A stretch of 64,000 nt of DNA from Bacteroidia bacterium (GTDB taxonomy: Bacteria; Bacteroidota; Bacteroidia; Flavobacteriales; Flavobacteriaceae), in the NCBI GenBank assembly GCA_030430535.1, contig JAUIKY010000004.1:107384-171383 (forward strand), read 5' to 3'. The position numbers and the translations under genes are program-made. Below the pieces are notes generated by a model that saw only the letters and a list, made by a program, of their open reading frames with translations, had not been told where the DNA came from and made no database searches. How positions within the stretch are numbered: position 1 is the first letter of the stretch; each line of letters starts with the position of its first letter. This document shows positions 8,591 to 18,600 of the stretch, piece by piece.

Positions 8591-9070
8591 ATGAAAAGAA
8601 CCCTAATTTGCGGAAAGGATAAGCGCGAACTCACCGAAGAGGAATACCGGATATTGAAACAATTTTATTCCAGACGCACTTATTTTAAAAAATGGCTTAA
8701 AACCTACCGTTTGAAATGCCATTGCTGTGAGTCTTGTGCCTTTCCAACTTTTACCAGTTTTAATTCATTCGAAATCTGCCATGTTTGTGGTTGGGAAAAT
8801 AACGACTATGGTGACGACGAATTATTGTGGGCAAATCATGATGCTAACGACCCACTTACTTTACTGGATTATCGCCTTGATATTGGTAGAAAATTAAAAA
8901 TTACTCAAAAAAAGTTTAATGACCAGCAATATTTTAAATATGCGGTGAGGGTTATAAAAGCCCATGATAATGATTTTGAAAAACTTTGTGAATCTGAATT
9001 GACCTATGAGGAATTTCAAAAACCAGCTGATGAGCTATTTGCGAGCTTACTAAAACAGCTTAATGTTTAA
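8591..9070 (+). CDS. CPCC-like cysteine-rich protein
   Basis: The 159-residue protein holds a compact cysteine motif, CHCCESCAFPTF (Cys43, 45, 46, 49), then FEICHVCGW (Cys63, 66), followed by an acidic stretch. This resembles the CPCC family (CPCCGYPTL..CPVCGWEDD), thought to bind zinc and often found near polymorphic toxins as possible immunity proteins. The first Pro-Cys pair is changed here (CHCC), so membership is probable, not certain. No toxin gene is adjacent. The neighbouring broken gene and repeats mark this as an accessory spot. There is no signal peptide. Confidence 0.65.
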   Translation: MKRTLICGKDKRELTEEEYRILKQFYSRRTYFKKWLKTYRLKCHCCESCAFPTFTSFNSFEICHVCGWENNDYGDDELLWANHDANDPLTLLDYRLDIGRKLKITQKKFNDQQYFKYAVRVIKAHDNDFEKLCESELTYEEFQKPADELFASLLKQLNV

Positions 9071-9168
9071 TGGTTTAGCATAAATGGGCAATTTTAGTCT
9101 GTAGTTATATATATGATACTGTTAATAAAGTGTGGCAGAGCATCACGCTAAAAGTTATGAGTTAAAAT

Positions 9169-9759
9169 ATGGGGACAACTTTAAGTTTTATAGCCAATTC
9201 TAAACAATTAAGCGATATAACTCCAAAAAAATGCGAAGCGATAAAAGCAGAATTGGATAAATTGAATTTTAAACGCGTACTCGAAGGAGGGCAAAGCCAT
9301 GTTGCTGAAGAGGGAGCGGGGCAATGACAATATGACATTGTGGATTTTAAAGCAATGGACGGGTATATAACAGGAGTAGAGTTTGATGGCCCTTTTTTGA
9401 TGTACTTTATAAGGTATAGTAACATTACTGTTGTTGATACGTTGTTTAGATACCATCATTTATATTCATTTTCTGATTGGGACGGTTTAAAAGGGTTTAG
9501 GAAAGATATTTTTAATCTACTGGGAATCATTGATGCGACCGAGATAATTTATTTAGCCGACAATGGTGCAGATAAGCTCGATAGTTATCTGAGTAACCTA
9601 GCGCATGAAAATGTGCCTTATCATATTATTAAGGCTAAAATGATTTCAGAACTTGGAAACCCAATTAAAGATTACGGTAAATTGAATATAGATACATTAG
9701 ATTATAAAAATATAAAAGAATTCTTTCTTGATGATTTTAAAGATTTAAGATGTTTATGA
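9169..9759 (+). pseudogene. Unknown 196-residue protein gene broken by an in-frame TGA
   Basis: An ATG at 9169 opens 52 codons ending GAGQ, then TGA at 9325-9327. The same frame continues at once (QYDIVDFKAMDG) to a stop at 9757-9759, so frame is kept and a single base change explains the break; TGG (Trp) to TGA is the simplest reading. The downstream part alone could be translated from GTG at 9340 as 139 residues. I do not recognise the family. Codon use and protein character are alike on both sides of the stop. The CPCC-like gene lies just upstream. Confidence 0.65.
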
Positions 9760-9792
9760 GATTGAAGTAACTTGCGGATTGCGAATGCTTTT

Positions 9793-9886
9793 GCGTTAGG
9801 GATAGTAGTGAAAAGCCCACAGCAACTCCGATATCTATCGGGGGAGCGAGGACTTGTAACGGATAGCCCGACCCTTGCGGTAACGC
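9793..9886 (+). ncRNA. Structured RNA candidate (Flavo-1-like conserved element)
   Basis: Arms GCGTTA (9793-9798) and TAACGC (9881-9886) close a ~94-nt element. Inside are an AGGGATAGTAG segment, a perfect CCGAT..ATCGG hairpin, and GGATAGCCCGACCC near the 3' side. I recall this GGGATAG...GGATAGCCCGACCC pattern from many Flavobacteria intergenic regions and associate it with the Flavo-1 motif; the name is from memory and unverified. An intrinsic terminator follows at 9914, as expected for a free-standing RNA. Confidence 0.55.
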
Positions 9887-9913
9887 CCCAATGAAACTAC
9901 AGAAAAGACCATT

Positions 9914-9942
9914 AAAAAAGCGCATGGGTTACATGCGCTTTT
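9914..9942. terminator. Bidirectional intrinsic terminator between the RNA element and leuB
   Basis: AAAAGCGCATG and CATGCGCTTTT form an 11-bp stem with loop GGTTA, with A- and T-tracts on both sides. It can end the plus-strand RNA element and the minus-strand leuA-leuB message. Confidence 0.85.
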
Positions 9943-9995
9943 AAGGACTTTCCAGTAATGTTTAGTTTTAATATGTTGGCGACTAACTCAAATAA

Positions 9996-11114
9996 TTAAA
10001 TAATCGTGGATTGTCCTAAATGTATATTAGTAAAGTTTAGATTGGTCTCGTCTGGATTATTGATAAAATCTTCAATAAAATCGCCCACTTTCGTGGTGCT
10101 TATGTTATCGTATTTGTTGTTTAAATCGGGGGTGGTGATGTGCAGTTTTAAAGACTTATCTACACCTTCCCTAACCAAAGCAGCTTCTTCGTCCAAACCA
10201 AAATGATCAAGCAACATCGCTGCCGATAAAATGGAAGCGATGGGATTGGCAATGCCTTTATTGGCCGCTTTAGTGTAAGCCCCGTGGATGGGTTCGAACA
10301 TAACGTGCTCATCGCCAATAGAAGCCGAAGCCAATAGGCCAATAGACCCCACGATAACGCTGGCTTCTTCCGAAAGGATATCACCAAACATATTTTCGGT
10401 TAAAATCACATCAAATTGCCGAGGGCGGATAATCAATTCCATTGCGGCATTGTCAATATAAAGATAGTTGACTTTTACATCGGGGTACTGCGGTGCAATT
10501 TCAAGAACCACGCGGCGCCATAGTCTAGAGCTTTCCAAAACATTGGCTTTATCGACCAAAGCTAATTTGCGCTTTCTAGATTGTGCCGCTTTAAAGGCTT
10601 GATGAGCAATGCGCTCAATTTCGTAACGGTGGTATGTGCAAACATCGGACGCGGTGTTGCCATCTTCGCTCAAGCTTCGTTCGCCGAAATAAATTCCACT
10701 GGTCAATTCTCTGTAAATAAGAATGTTGGTGTCCTTTATTTGGCGCACTTTTAACGACGATTTGTTCAATAAATCATCGTAGGCAATGATGGGGCGGATA
10801 TTAGTATGTAGATCCAATGCTTTTCTGATGCCCAAAAGCCCTTGTTCCGGACGTATTTTGGCATCGGGATCCAAATCGAAAGCCGTTTTTCCGATGGCTC
10901 CAAAGAGAACAGCATCAGCTTTCTTGCAAATATCGATAGTTTCCTGCGGAAGCGCCGTACACGTTTTATCAATGGCACTGGCGCCAACCAAGGCATAATT
11001 AAACGTAAATACGTGGTTAAATTCCATAGCAATAGCCTTCAAAACCTTAACAGCTTGAGCAATTACTTCTGGACCAATGCCATCACCTGGCAAAACGGCA
11101 ATATTTAACTTCAT
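9996..11114 (-). CDS. leuB: 3-isopropylmalate dehydrogenase
   Basis: Oxidises and decarboxylates 3-isopropylmalate to 2-ketoisocaproate in leucine synthesis, using NAD and a divalent metal. The start MKLNIAVLPGDGIGPEV and the NMFGDILSEEAS region near residue 241 with metal-binding Asp are the family signatures. GPIHG-type sequence (FEPIHGAY) follows near residue 270. At 372 residues it is slightly longer than the common ~355, with a short tail. It lies 15 bp after leuA on the same strand and ends before a strong terminator. leuC and leuD are not in the window. Confidence 0.95.
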   Translation of the reverse strand: MKLNIAVLPGDGIGPEVIAQAVKVLKAIAMEFNHVFTFNYALVGASAIDKTCTALPQETIDICKKADAVLFGAIGKTAFDLDPDAKIRPEQGLLGIRKALDLHTNIRPIIAYDDLLNKSSLKVRQIKDTNILIYRELTSGIYFGERSLSEDGNTASDVCTYHRYEIERIAHQAFKAAQSRKRKLALVDKANVLESSRLWRRVVLEIAPQYPDVKVNYLYIDNAAMELIIRPRQFDVILTENMFGDILSEEASVIVGSIGLLASASIGDEHVMFEPIHGAYTKAANKGIANPIASILSAAMLLDHFGLDEEAALVREGVDKSLKLHITTPDLNNKYDNISTTKVGDFIEDFINNPDETNLNFTNIHLGQSTII

Positions 11115-11129
11115 TTCGTATTTACTGGG

Positions 11130-12305
11130 TTAAGCAGAAGTGATTTCTTTGTACACTTTGCTATTTTCTATGATATAATGGATGTCGTTGTCGTCAACTT
11201 CTTTTTTGGTATCGGCAAAATCTAAGAAATTAGCATAGATTTCGTCCAATTGAAGTTTGGTCAATTCATATCCAATATTTTTTGCTCTGTAAGCTAAAGC
11301 GGCTCTACCACTTCTGGCGGTCAATACAATGGCCGATTCGGTAACACCTACATCTTTAGGATCGATGATCTCGTAAGTTTCACGATTTTTAATCACGCCA
11401 TCTTGGTGGATGCCCGAACTATGCGCAAAGGCGTTGGCTCCTACAATAGCTTTGTTGGGCTGGGTGTAAATACCCATGTTGTCTGAAACCAATTGGCTAA
11501 TGCCATAAAGCATTTCAGATTTTATGTTGGTATCCAAATTCAAATAAGGGTGCTGCCTTAAAATCATCACTACTTCTTCTAAAGCCGTGTTTCCGGCACG
11601 CTCGCCAATACCGTTTATGGTGCACTCAATTTGTCGGGCACCATTAATTACTCCTTCAATAGAGTTGGCGGTGGCCAAACCTAAATCGTTGTGGCAGTGG
11701 CAAGATAAAATGGCTTTATCAATACCCTTAACGTTTTCTTTCAAATATTTTATTTTCGCACCATACTCGCTAGGTAAGCAATATCCTGTGGTGTCAGGAA
11801 TGTTCAATACGGTTGCCCCTGCTTTAATTACAGCTTCGCAAACTTGTGCTAAATAATCGTTATCGGTTCTACCGGCATCTTCAGCATAAAATTCAACATC
11901 TTCCACAAAAGTTTTAGCATAGCTCACTGCTTTTACAGCACGCTCAATAATAGCTTCTCTGTTAGATCTAAATTTGTGTTTTATATGGGAGTCCGAAGTG
12001 CCAATCCCTGTATGGATTCTTGGGGTCTTAGCATATTTTAAAGCTTCGGCAGCAACTTTTATATCGTTTTCTACTGAACGCGTTAAGCCGCAAACGGTAG
12101 CGTTTTTTACAATTTTTGAAATAGCTTCCACCGATTTAAAATCACCAGGGCTAGATACTGGAAAACCAGCTTCGATAATATCAACCCCCAATTTATCTAG
12201 CTGCTCGGCTATGATTAATTTTTGGTCGGTATTAAGCTTGCATCCAGGGACTTGCTCGCCATCTCTTAACGTTGTGTCAAAAATTTGTACTTTGTTATCA
12301 GACAT
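11130..12305 (-). CDS. leuA: 2-isopropylmalate synthase, short form
   Basis: Condenses acetyl-CoA with 2-ketoisovalerate, the first committed step of leucine synthesis. The metal and substrate motif [13 protein letters not shown] is at residues 9-21, and HCHNDLG gives the metal-binding histidines. The protein is 391 residues, while LeuA with a full C-terminal regulatory domain is about 510, so the leucine-sensing domain appears absent. Homocitrate or citramalate synthase would look similar, but leuB directly downstream favours LeuA. No leader peptide or attenuator is seen in the 149 bp upstream. Confidence 0.9.
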   Translation of the reverse strand: MSDNKVQIFDTTLRDGEQVPGCKLNTDQKLIIAEQLDKLGVDIIEAGFPVSSPGDFKSVEAISKIVKNATVCGLTRSVENDIKVAAEALKYAKTPRIHTGIGTSDSHIKHKFRSNREAIIERAVKAVSYAKTFVEDVEFYAEDAGRTDNDYLAQVCEAVIKAGATVLNIPDTTGYCLPSEYGAKIKYLKENVKGIDKAILSCHCHNDLGLATANSIEGVINGARQIECTINGIGERAGNTALEEVVMILRQHPYLNLDTNIKSEMLYGISQLVSDNMGIYTQPNKAIVGANAFAHSSGIHQDGVIKNRETYEIIDPKDVGVTESAIVLTARSGRAALAYRAKNIGYELTKLQLDEIYANFLDFADTKKEVDDNDIHYIIENSKVYKEITSA

Positions 12306-12454
12306 TTAATTAAAATATATTTTCTTTTTGTTCTACGAATGTATATTTTGGTTTCTAAAATACAGAATCCAACAAATTGTTTTTACGATGTTTAAGCGTG
12401 TTGATGTTTAGTTAAATATCTGAAAAACAATATTTTAACCTGTTTATTGTAACT

Positions 12455-14008
12455 ATGACAAAAGAGCAAAAAGATAATTTGTTTGTTTTGGTGAAATCCC
12501 TTTCTAAGTCTGAAAAAAGGCAATTTAAGCTTTATGTGGGACGATTGGGAGTGAATGAAGATTCGAAATTCTTGATGCTTTTTAACATTCTCGATAAGCT
12601 TTCAGTGTATGACGAAGCCGCCATTCTCAAAAAAGGCATTGTAAAAAAGCAACAATTATCTAACCTAAAAGCGCATTTGTACAAACAGATATTGATTAGT
12701 TTGCGGCTAAACCCTTCGCATCAAAATGTGAGGATCCAGATTCGAGAGCAGTTGGATTTTGCTACCATTCTTTATCACAAAGGGCTTTACAAGCAAAGCC
12801 TGAAAATTCTCGATAAAGCTAAAAATTTGGCCATTTCGCATGAAGAAAAAAATGCGGCCTACGAAATTGTGGAGTTGGAAAAAGTAATTGAGTCGCAATA
12901 CATTACCCGAAGTTTGAGCAACCGTGCCGATGAGCTTTCCATTCAAGCTAAAGAATTGAGTCAGCAAAATGTACTGGCCAGTAAACTGTCTAATTTATCG
13001 TTGCAATTGTACGGGTTGTTTTTAAAAACGGGTTACATAAAAAATGACGAGGAGCACCAAATAGTTACCAAATATTTTAATGACCGTTTACCAAAATACG
13101 ATATCAATAAACTAGGCTTTCGGGAAAAACTATGGCTCTACAAATCGTACTTGTGGTACAGTTTTTTAACGGTAGATTTTTTGTCGTGCTATAAATACGC
13201 TTCAAAATGGGTTGATTTGTTTTATGAAAACAAAGACATGATTGTGCTTAACCCAGTTTTCTTTTTACGCGGGAATCATTATTTGTTGGAAGCCTTGTTC
13301 TATTTGCAGCAGTACGAAAAGTTCAAGACGGCACTCCATCGTTTGGAAGACATTACCCAAGAAAAATGGTTTCCGTTGGACGATAACAACGAAAGTTTGG
13401 CCTTTTTGTATGTTTACAACAATAAGTTCAATTTGCATTTTATGGAAGGCTCTTTTAAAGAGGGCTTGCCGTTAATAGAAGAGGTTTTAGAGCGGTTAAA
13501 AAATTACCAAAATCGCATAGACGAACATCATATAATGGTGTTTTACTACAAAATAGCCAGTATGTATTTTGGTGCTGGGGAAAACAAAAAATGCATCCAG
13601 TTTCTTGATAAAATTATAAGTAATAAGTCGCTGCAAATGCGCGAAGACTTGTTGTGTTTTTCGCGTATTTTGAATTTAGTGGCACATTACGAAGCCGGTC
13701 TCGATTATAACTTGGATGCCTTGATTAGAAGCACTTATAAGTTTTTAATCAAGATGGAAGATCTGTATGAGGTGCAGAAGGAGTTTATCAAATTTTTGCG
13801 TGGTTTGGGCGATATCTATCCACATGAAGTAAAAAACGAATTTATCAAATTGCATAAAAAATTAAAGGAATTTGAGGACGACCCTTACCAAAGTAGGGCG
13901 TTTTTATATTTGGATATCATTTCGTGGTTGGAGTCTAAAATCCAGAACAGGCCCATAGGTTTGGTTATAAGAAATAAGTTTCACGAAAGACGGCACGAGA
14001 AGCAATAA
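12455..14008 (+). CDS. Helical-repeat (TPR-like) protein of unknown function
   Basis: I do not recognise a named family. The 517-residue protein has no signal peptide or membrane segment. It is mostly amphipathic helix, with pairs such as YHKGLYKQSLKILDKAKNLA (about 110-129) that look like tetratricopeptide repeats. The N-terminus (KSLSKSEKRQFKLYVGRL) is basic. Large TPR-like proteins beginning this way are common in Flavobacteriia. It is divergent from leuA and precedes the metY riboswitch, with no sign that it belongs to either pathway. A scaffold or interaction role is only a guess. Confidence 0.75.
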   Translation: MTKEQKDNLFVLVKSLSKSEKRQFKLYVGRLGVNEDSKFLMLFNILDKLSVYDEAAILKKGIVKKQQLSNLKAHLYKQILISLRLNPSHQNVRIQIREQLDFATILYHKGLYKQSLKILDKAKNLAISHEEKNAAYEIVELEKVIESQYITRSLSNRADELSIQAKELSQQNVLASKLSNLSLQLYGLFLKTGYIKNDEEHQIVTKYFNDRLPKYDINKLGFREKLWLYKSYLWYSFLTVDFLSCYKYASKWVDLFYENKDMIVLNPVFFLRGNHYLLEALFYLQQYEKFKTALHRLEDITQEKWFPLDDNNESLAFLYVYNNKFNLHFMEGSFKEGLPLIEEVLERLKNYQNRIDEHHIMVFYYKIASMYFGAGENKKCIQFLDKIISNKSLQMREDLLCFSRILNLVAHYEAGLDYNLDALIRSTYKFLIKMEDLYEVQKEFIKFLRGLGDIYPHEVKNEFIKLHKKLKEFEDDPYQSRAFLYLDIISWLESKIQNRPIGLVIRNKFHERRHEKQ

Positions 14009-14040
14009 TCGAGTGATAAACAAAATTTCCTCCTAAAAAA

Positions 14041-14073
14041 TTTGGATATTAACTTTTTCTGAACGAATATTTG
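14041..14073 (+). promoter_or_regulatory. Promoter before the metY riboswitch
   Basis: TTTG (14041-14044), 21-bp spacer, AATATTTG (14066-14073), one mismatch to TAnnTTTG. Transcription would start near 14080, some 25 nt before the SAM-I aptamer. Confidence 0.55.
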
Positions 14074-14103
14074 CATTCGTAAAGTTCAAACACTTATTGA
14101 GAT

Positions 14104-14212
14104 GTTATCAAGAAAGGCGGAGGGATTAGACCCAATGAAGCCTTAGCAACCCTTTATCTGTAAAGAAGGTGCTACATTCTACCCCGTAGTTTAGTACGAT
14201 TGGATAGATAAC
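14104..14212 (+). ncRNA. SAM-I (S-box) riboswitch controlling the metY operon
   Basis: The P1 arms are GTTATC (14104-14109) and GATAAC (14207-14212). The aptamer core is visible: AAGAAAGGCGGAGGGATTAG, GAAGCCTTAGCAACC and AAGGTGCTA. It resembles the second copy before metH closely. The ~120 nt from P1 to the metY start contain only a weak hairpin (CACTT..AAGTG at about 14272), so I cannot name the expression platform. High SAM should lower expression of metY and the fusion gene. Confidence 0.92.
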
Positions 14213-14332
14213 CAAACAGAATTACTTCAAGTAGTTTTATAATTTCTTCATAACATTTTTCTAATAGGGGTACACTTGTTTTAAGTGCATTAACTTTGTA
14301 TTATTTTTGTTGAATAAGAAAAAAATAGAAAA

Positions 14333-15607
14333 ATGAGTAATCAAAAATTAGCAACAAACGCTTTACATGCTGGGCATGACGTAACAACCAATGGAGGAAC
14401 AAGGGCTGTTCCTATTTACCAAACAACATCTTATGTGTTCAACAACACAGACCATGCAGCCAATTTATTTTCATTACAGGAATTAGGGTTTATTTATACC
14501 CGTTTAAATAACCCCACCAATCAAATCTTGCAAGAACGTTTGGCAGCTGTTGAAGGCGGTATTGGCGCTGTGGTGTTCGCTTCTGGAACCTCCGCAATTT
14601 CTACTGGTTTGCTTACTTTGTTAAAAGCTGGTGACCATATTGTAGCATCAAGCAGTTTGTATGGCGGAACTTATAACTTGTTGAATGTAACTTTGCCAAG
14701 GTTAGGCATTACTACAACCTTTGTAGATGCCGATAATCCAGATAACTTTGCAGAGGCCGTTCAAGATAATACCAGAGCATTTTTTGTGGAGTCTTTAGGT
14801 AACCCCAAGCTGGATGTGTTGGATTTAAAGTCTATTTCGGTACATGCTAAAGCGGCTGGCGTGCCTTTTATTGTAGATAACACTGTAGCGACTCCAGCTT
14901 TGCTTAACCCAATACAGCACGGAGCGAATATAGTAATACATTCGTTAACAAAATACATTGGAGGGCAAGGAACCTCTTTAGGAGGTGCTATTATTGATGC
15001 CGGTACTTTTGATTGGACTAATGGAAAATTTCCGGAGTTTACAGAACCATCAGCAGGATACCATGGTTTGGTGTATAGCGAAGCACTTGGTGCAGCAGCC
15101 TACACTTTTAAATTGATTTTAGAAGGTTTGAGGGATTTAGGTGGCGCTTTGAGCCCAACCAATGCCTTCAATATAATTCAAGGCTTGGAAACTTTGTCAG
15201 TCCGTATAAAACAACATAGTGAGAACGCACTTGAAATAGCCAAATGGCTGGAAGAACAACCAGAAGTGGCATGGGTTAATTATCCAGGTTTGGAAAGTAG
15301 TAAGTATAAAGAATTAGCTGATAAGTATTTGCCAAAAGGGCAAAGTGGCATAGTTACGTTTGGTGCTAAAGGCGGGTTCGATGCGGCAAAAGCTATATCT
15401 GATAATACTAAGTTGTTCTCACTATTGGCCAATATAGGAGATACCAAATCGTTAATTATTCATCCAGCAAGTACCACTCACCAGCAGTTAACAGAAGAGC
15501 AGCAAGCATCAGCAGGTGTTTCTGGCGATTTAATTAGACTGTCGGTAGGAATTGAGGATGTGGAAGATTTAAAAGCTGATTTAAAAGCAGCGTTCAGAAA
15601 AATATAA
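14333..15607 (+). CDS. metY: O-acetylhomoserine sulfhydrylase (aminocarboxypropyltransferase)
   Basis: Makes homocysteine from O-acetylhomoserine and sulfide, using PLP. The 424-residue length fits MetY, which is longer than cystathionine synthases. VIHSLTKYIGGQG carries the PLP Lys207; RLNNPTNQILQERLAAVEGG is the family N-terminal region; LFSLLANIGDTKSLIIHP lies near the C-terminus. The gene is directly under a SAM-I riboswitch. The next gene supplies the acetylhomoserine substrate and the sulfate operon at 21.8-29.5 kb supplies the sulfide, so the pathway is closed within this window. Confidence 0.93.
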   Translation: MSNQKLATNALHAGHDVTTNGGTRAVPIYQTTSYVFNNTDHAANLFSLQELGFIYTRLNNPTNQILQERLAAVEGGIGAVVFASGTSAISTGLLTLLKAGDHIVASSSLYGGTYNLLNVTLPRLGITTTFVDADNPDNFAEAVQDNTRAFFVESLGNPKLDVLDLKSISVHAKAAGVPFIVDNTVATPALLNPIQHGANIVIHSLTKYIGGQGTSLGGAIIDAGTFDWTNGKFPEFTEPSAGYHGLVYSEALGAAAYTFKLILEGLRDLGGALSPTNAFNIIQGLETLSVRIKQHSENALEIAKWLEEQPEVAWVNYPGLESSKYKELADKYLPKGQSGIVTFGAKGGFDAAKAISDNTKLFSLLANIGDTKSLIIHPASTTHQQLTEEQQASAGVSGDLIRLSVGIEDVEDLKADLKAAFRKI

Positions 15608-15673
15608 TCGTAGACTAATGAGATATTCCGTTGATTATTACCAATTAACAGAATCTTTTAAACCAACAACACA

Positions 15674-18600
15674 TTGAAGCACCCGTTGCAACATATTAAT
15701 ATTAAAAATTACACCACCGAAAGTGGTGTGCTGGTTTCAGAACTCAAGTTGAGCTACCAAGTGTTTGGGAAAAAACTTGGTGAAGCCCCTGTTATTCTTG
15801 TAAATCATGCCTTGACCGGAAACAGTAATGTGGCAGGAGATGATGGCTGGTGGAAAGATTTAATAGGCGAGAATAAAGTAATCGATACGAATTTGTACAC
15901 CATTTTGGCGTTCAATATTCCTGGAAACGGTTACGATGGTTTCGTGATTAAAAATTATAAAGATTTTGTGGCCCGTGATGTAGCTAACATCTTTTTGCTT
16001 GGGCTGGAACAGTTGAAGGTTGAAAAGGTATTCGCAACTATTGGTGGTTCGCTAGGTGGCGGTATTGCTTGGGAAATGGCTGTGAACAAGCCCGATTTTA
16101 CCGAGCATTTAATTACCGTGGCGACCGATTGGAAAGCCACCGATTGGCTCATTGCCAATTGCCAAATTCAGGAGCAATTTCTGTTGAATTCCAAAAACCC
16201 GGTACACGATGCCCGAATGCATGCCATGTTGTGTTACCGCACGCCCGAATCGTTTAAGGAACGTTTCAAACGCTCTAAAAATGAAGATTTAGAAATTTTT
16301 AATGTGGAAAGTTGGTTGCTTCATCACGGGAAAAAATTGCAGGAACGGTTTCAGCTTTCGGCCTATAAATTGATGAACCAATTGCTGAAAACCATCGATG
16401 TCACCAAAGGCAGGGCAAACGATTTTAATGTGTTGGATAACATCAAAGCCAATATCCATATTGTTGGGGTAGATTCCGATTTGTTTTTTACCGCTGAAGA
16501 AAACCGCGAAACCCACAAACAATTGGCGCTAACGCACCCTAATGTCACTTATAATGAAATACATTCGGTGCACGGGCACGATGCGTTTTTAATGGAGTAC
16601 GAGCAGCTTGAAAAAATTATTGAAGGCATTTTTGTGCCAGATTCTAAAAGAAAAAGAATGAAAGTATTGAAGTTTGGAGGAAAATCGTTGGCCAACGGTA
16701 AAGGTTTGGAAACGGTACTTTCCATCATAAAAAATAAAGTAGAGGCAAATGAACGCTTGGCGGTAGTAGTTTCGGCTAGAGGCTCGGCCACCGACGATTT
16801 GGAGGCCATTTTAAATAAGGCTTTAAAGGGAAAACCCTATCAAGAGGAATTGGAAGCTTTTAAGGCATACCAAACTGCACCATCAAAAACCATCGATTTT
16901 TCGGAAGAGTTTTCGGTGCTCGATAAATTGTTTGAGGGCGTGAGTTTGTTGCGCGATTATAGCAAAAAAACTAAGGACAATATTTTAGCCCAGGGCGAAT
17001 TGTTGTCGGTAAAGCTCATTACCAATTTATTGAATGAGCGCGGCATCAAAGCCAAAGCGACCGATGCCCGCGAATTGATAAAAACCGATGAGGCCTTTGG
17101 TAATGCGCAACCGCTTTCAAAATTATCAAAAGAAAATACCGAAAAGTATTTTAAAGCCAATAAAGATGTGGTAAACGTGGTAACAGGTTTTATCGCGTCC
17201 AACTTAAAGAATGAAACCACTACGCTTGGTCGAAACGGCAGTAATTACACGGCTTCATTGTTGGCAAACTTTTTAGACGCCGAAGAATTGCAGAATTATA
17301 CTCACGTAAACGGTATTTATACGGCCGATCCCGGTTTAGTGGCCGATGCCCAGAAGATAAGGGAGCTATCGTACAGTGAAGCTAACGAATTGGCTAATTT
17401 CGGTACTTCGGTGTTGCACGCGAAAACCATTATTCCTTTGGTTGAAAAGAATATCAACCTTCGTATTTTAAATACCTTTAATCCAGACGATGAAGGGACT
17501 TTGATTACCGCAAAACCGAGCACGAAGGAAGTGACTTCTTTGTCCGTTCTGGATAATGTAGCATTGCTGAATTTAGAAGGTCGTGGATTGCTCGGTAAAA
17601 TTGGTGTCGATGCCCGGATTTTTGGGGCGTTAAGCAACCACGGTATTAGCGTGAGCATTGTGTCGCAAGGTTCTTCGGAACGCGGTATTGGTTTGATTAT
17701 TGATGCCGATCAAGCCACTCAAGCGGTGATTGCTTTGGAGCGTGAGTTTGAAAGCGATTTCTATTCGCAAGATGTTAATAAAATTGATGTGGTGGACGAT
17801 GTATCGGTGATTTCCATTGTGGGGATTGAGCTCAGTTCGTTCCACAAACCTTTCAATGCCTTGATAAAAAACCAAATTACGCCGTTGCTTTTCAATAATA
17901 CGGTAACCGGTAAAAATGTGAGTTTGGTGGTGAAAAAAGCCCAATTGCACAAGGCGGTTAATGTGATTCACGGTGAAGTATTCGGCATTTCAAAAAAGAT
18001 AAACATTGCCATTTTTGGTCATGGTGGTGTTGGCGGCGCGTTGATCAATCAGATTTTAAAATCGAAAGCCGATATCGAAAACCGTAAAGGTATCAACCTA
18101 AATGTGTTTGCCATTGCCAATTCGAAGCAGGTGCTTTTAAACCGAAACGGTGCTACAAAAACTTGGAAAGCCGATATTGCAAAAGTAGATAGTAATTTTT
18201 CCGTTGAAGACATTATCACCTTTGCGAAAAACCATCATTTGGAAAACCTCATTGCGGTGGATAATACGGCGAGTTCAGAATTTTATAAAAACTATGTGCC
18301 GTTGATTGAGGCTGGTTTCGATTTGGTGTCTTCAAATAAAATTGCCAATACCATTTCGCACGATTTTTACAGAGATTTACGTCTTCAGTTAAAAGAGCAC
18401 AATAAGCAATATTTGTATGAAACCACGGTTGGTGCTGGTTTACCGTTGATTGATACCATTAAGCTGTTGCACGAATCGGGAGAGAACATTACGCGAATCC
18501 GTGGGGTGTTTTCAGGTACGCTGAGCTATTTGTTCAATAATTTTTCGGTTCAGGACAAACCGTTTAGCGAAATCATTCAGGAAACCATTGATAAAGGATT

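Noticed and set aside
9325..9327. Selenocysteine codon
   Set aside because: No SECIS-like hairpin directly after the TGA is evident, the position lacks a Cys/Sec redox motif, and no selenium genes are seen; a Trp-to-stop change is simpler.
12306..12454. Leucine leader peptide before leuA
   Set aside because: The minus strand of this gap has no ATG before the leuA start and no Leu-rich short frame or terminator hairpin.
14272..14286. Riboswitch terminator hairpin CACTT..AAGTG
   Set aside because: Only five A-T rich pairs and no T-run directly after; too weak for an intrinsic terminator.
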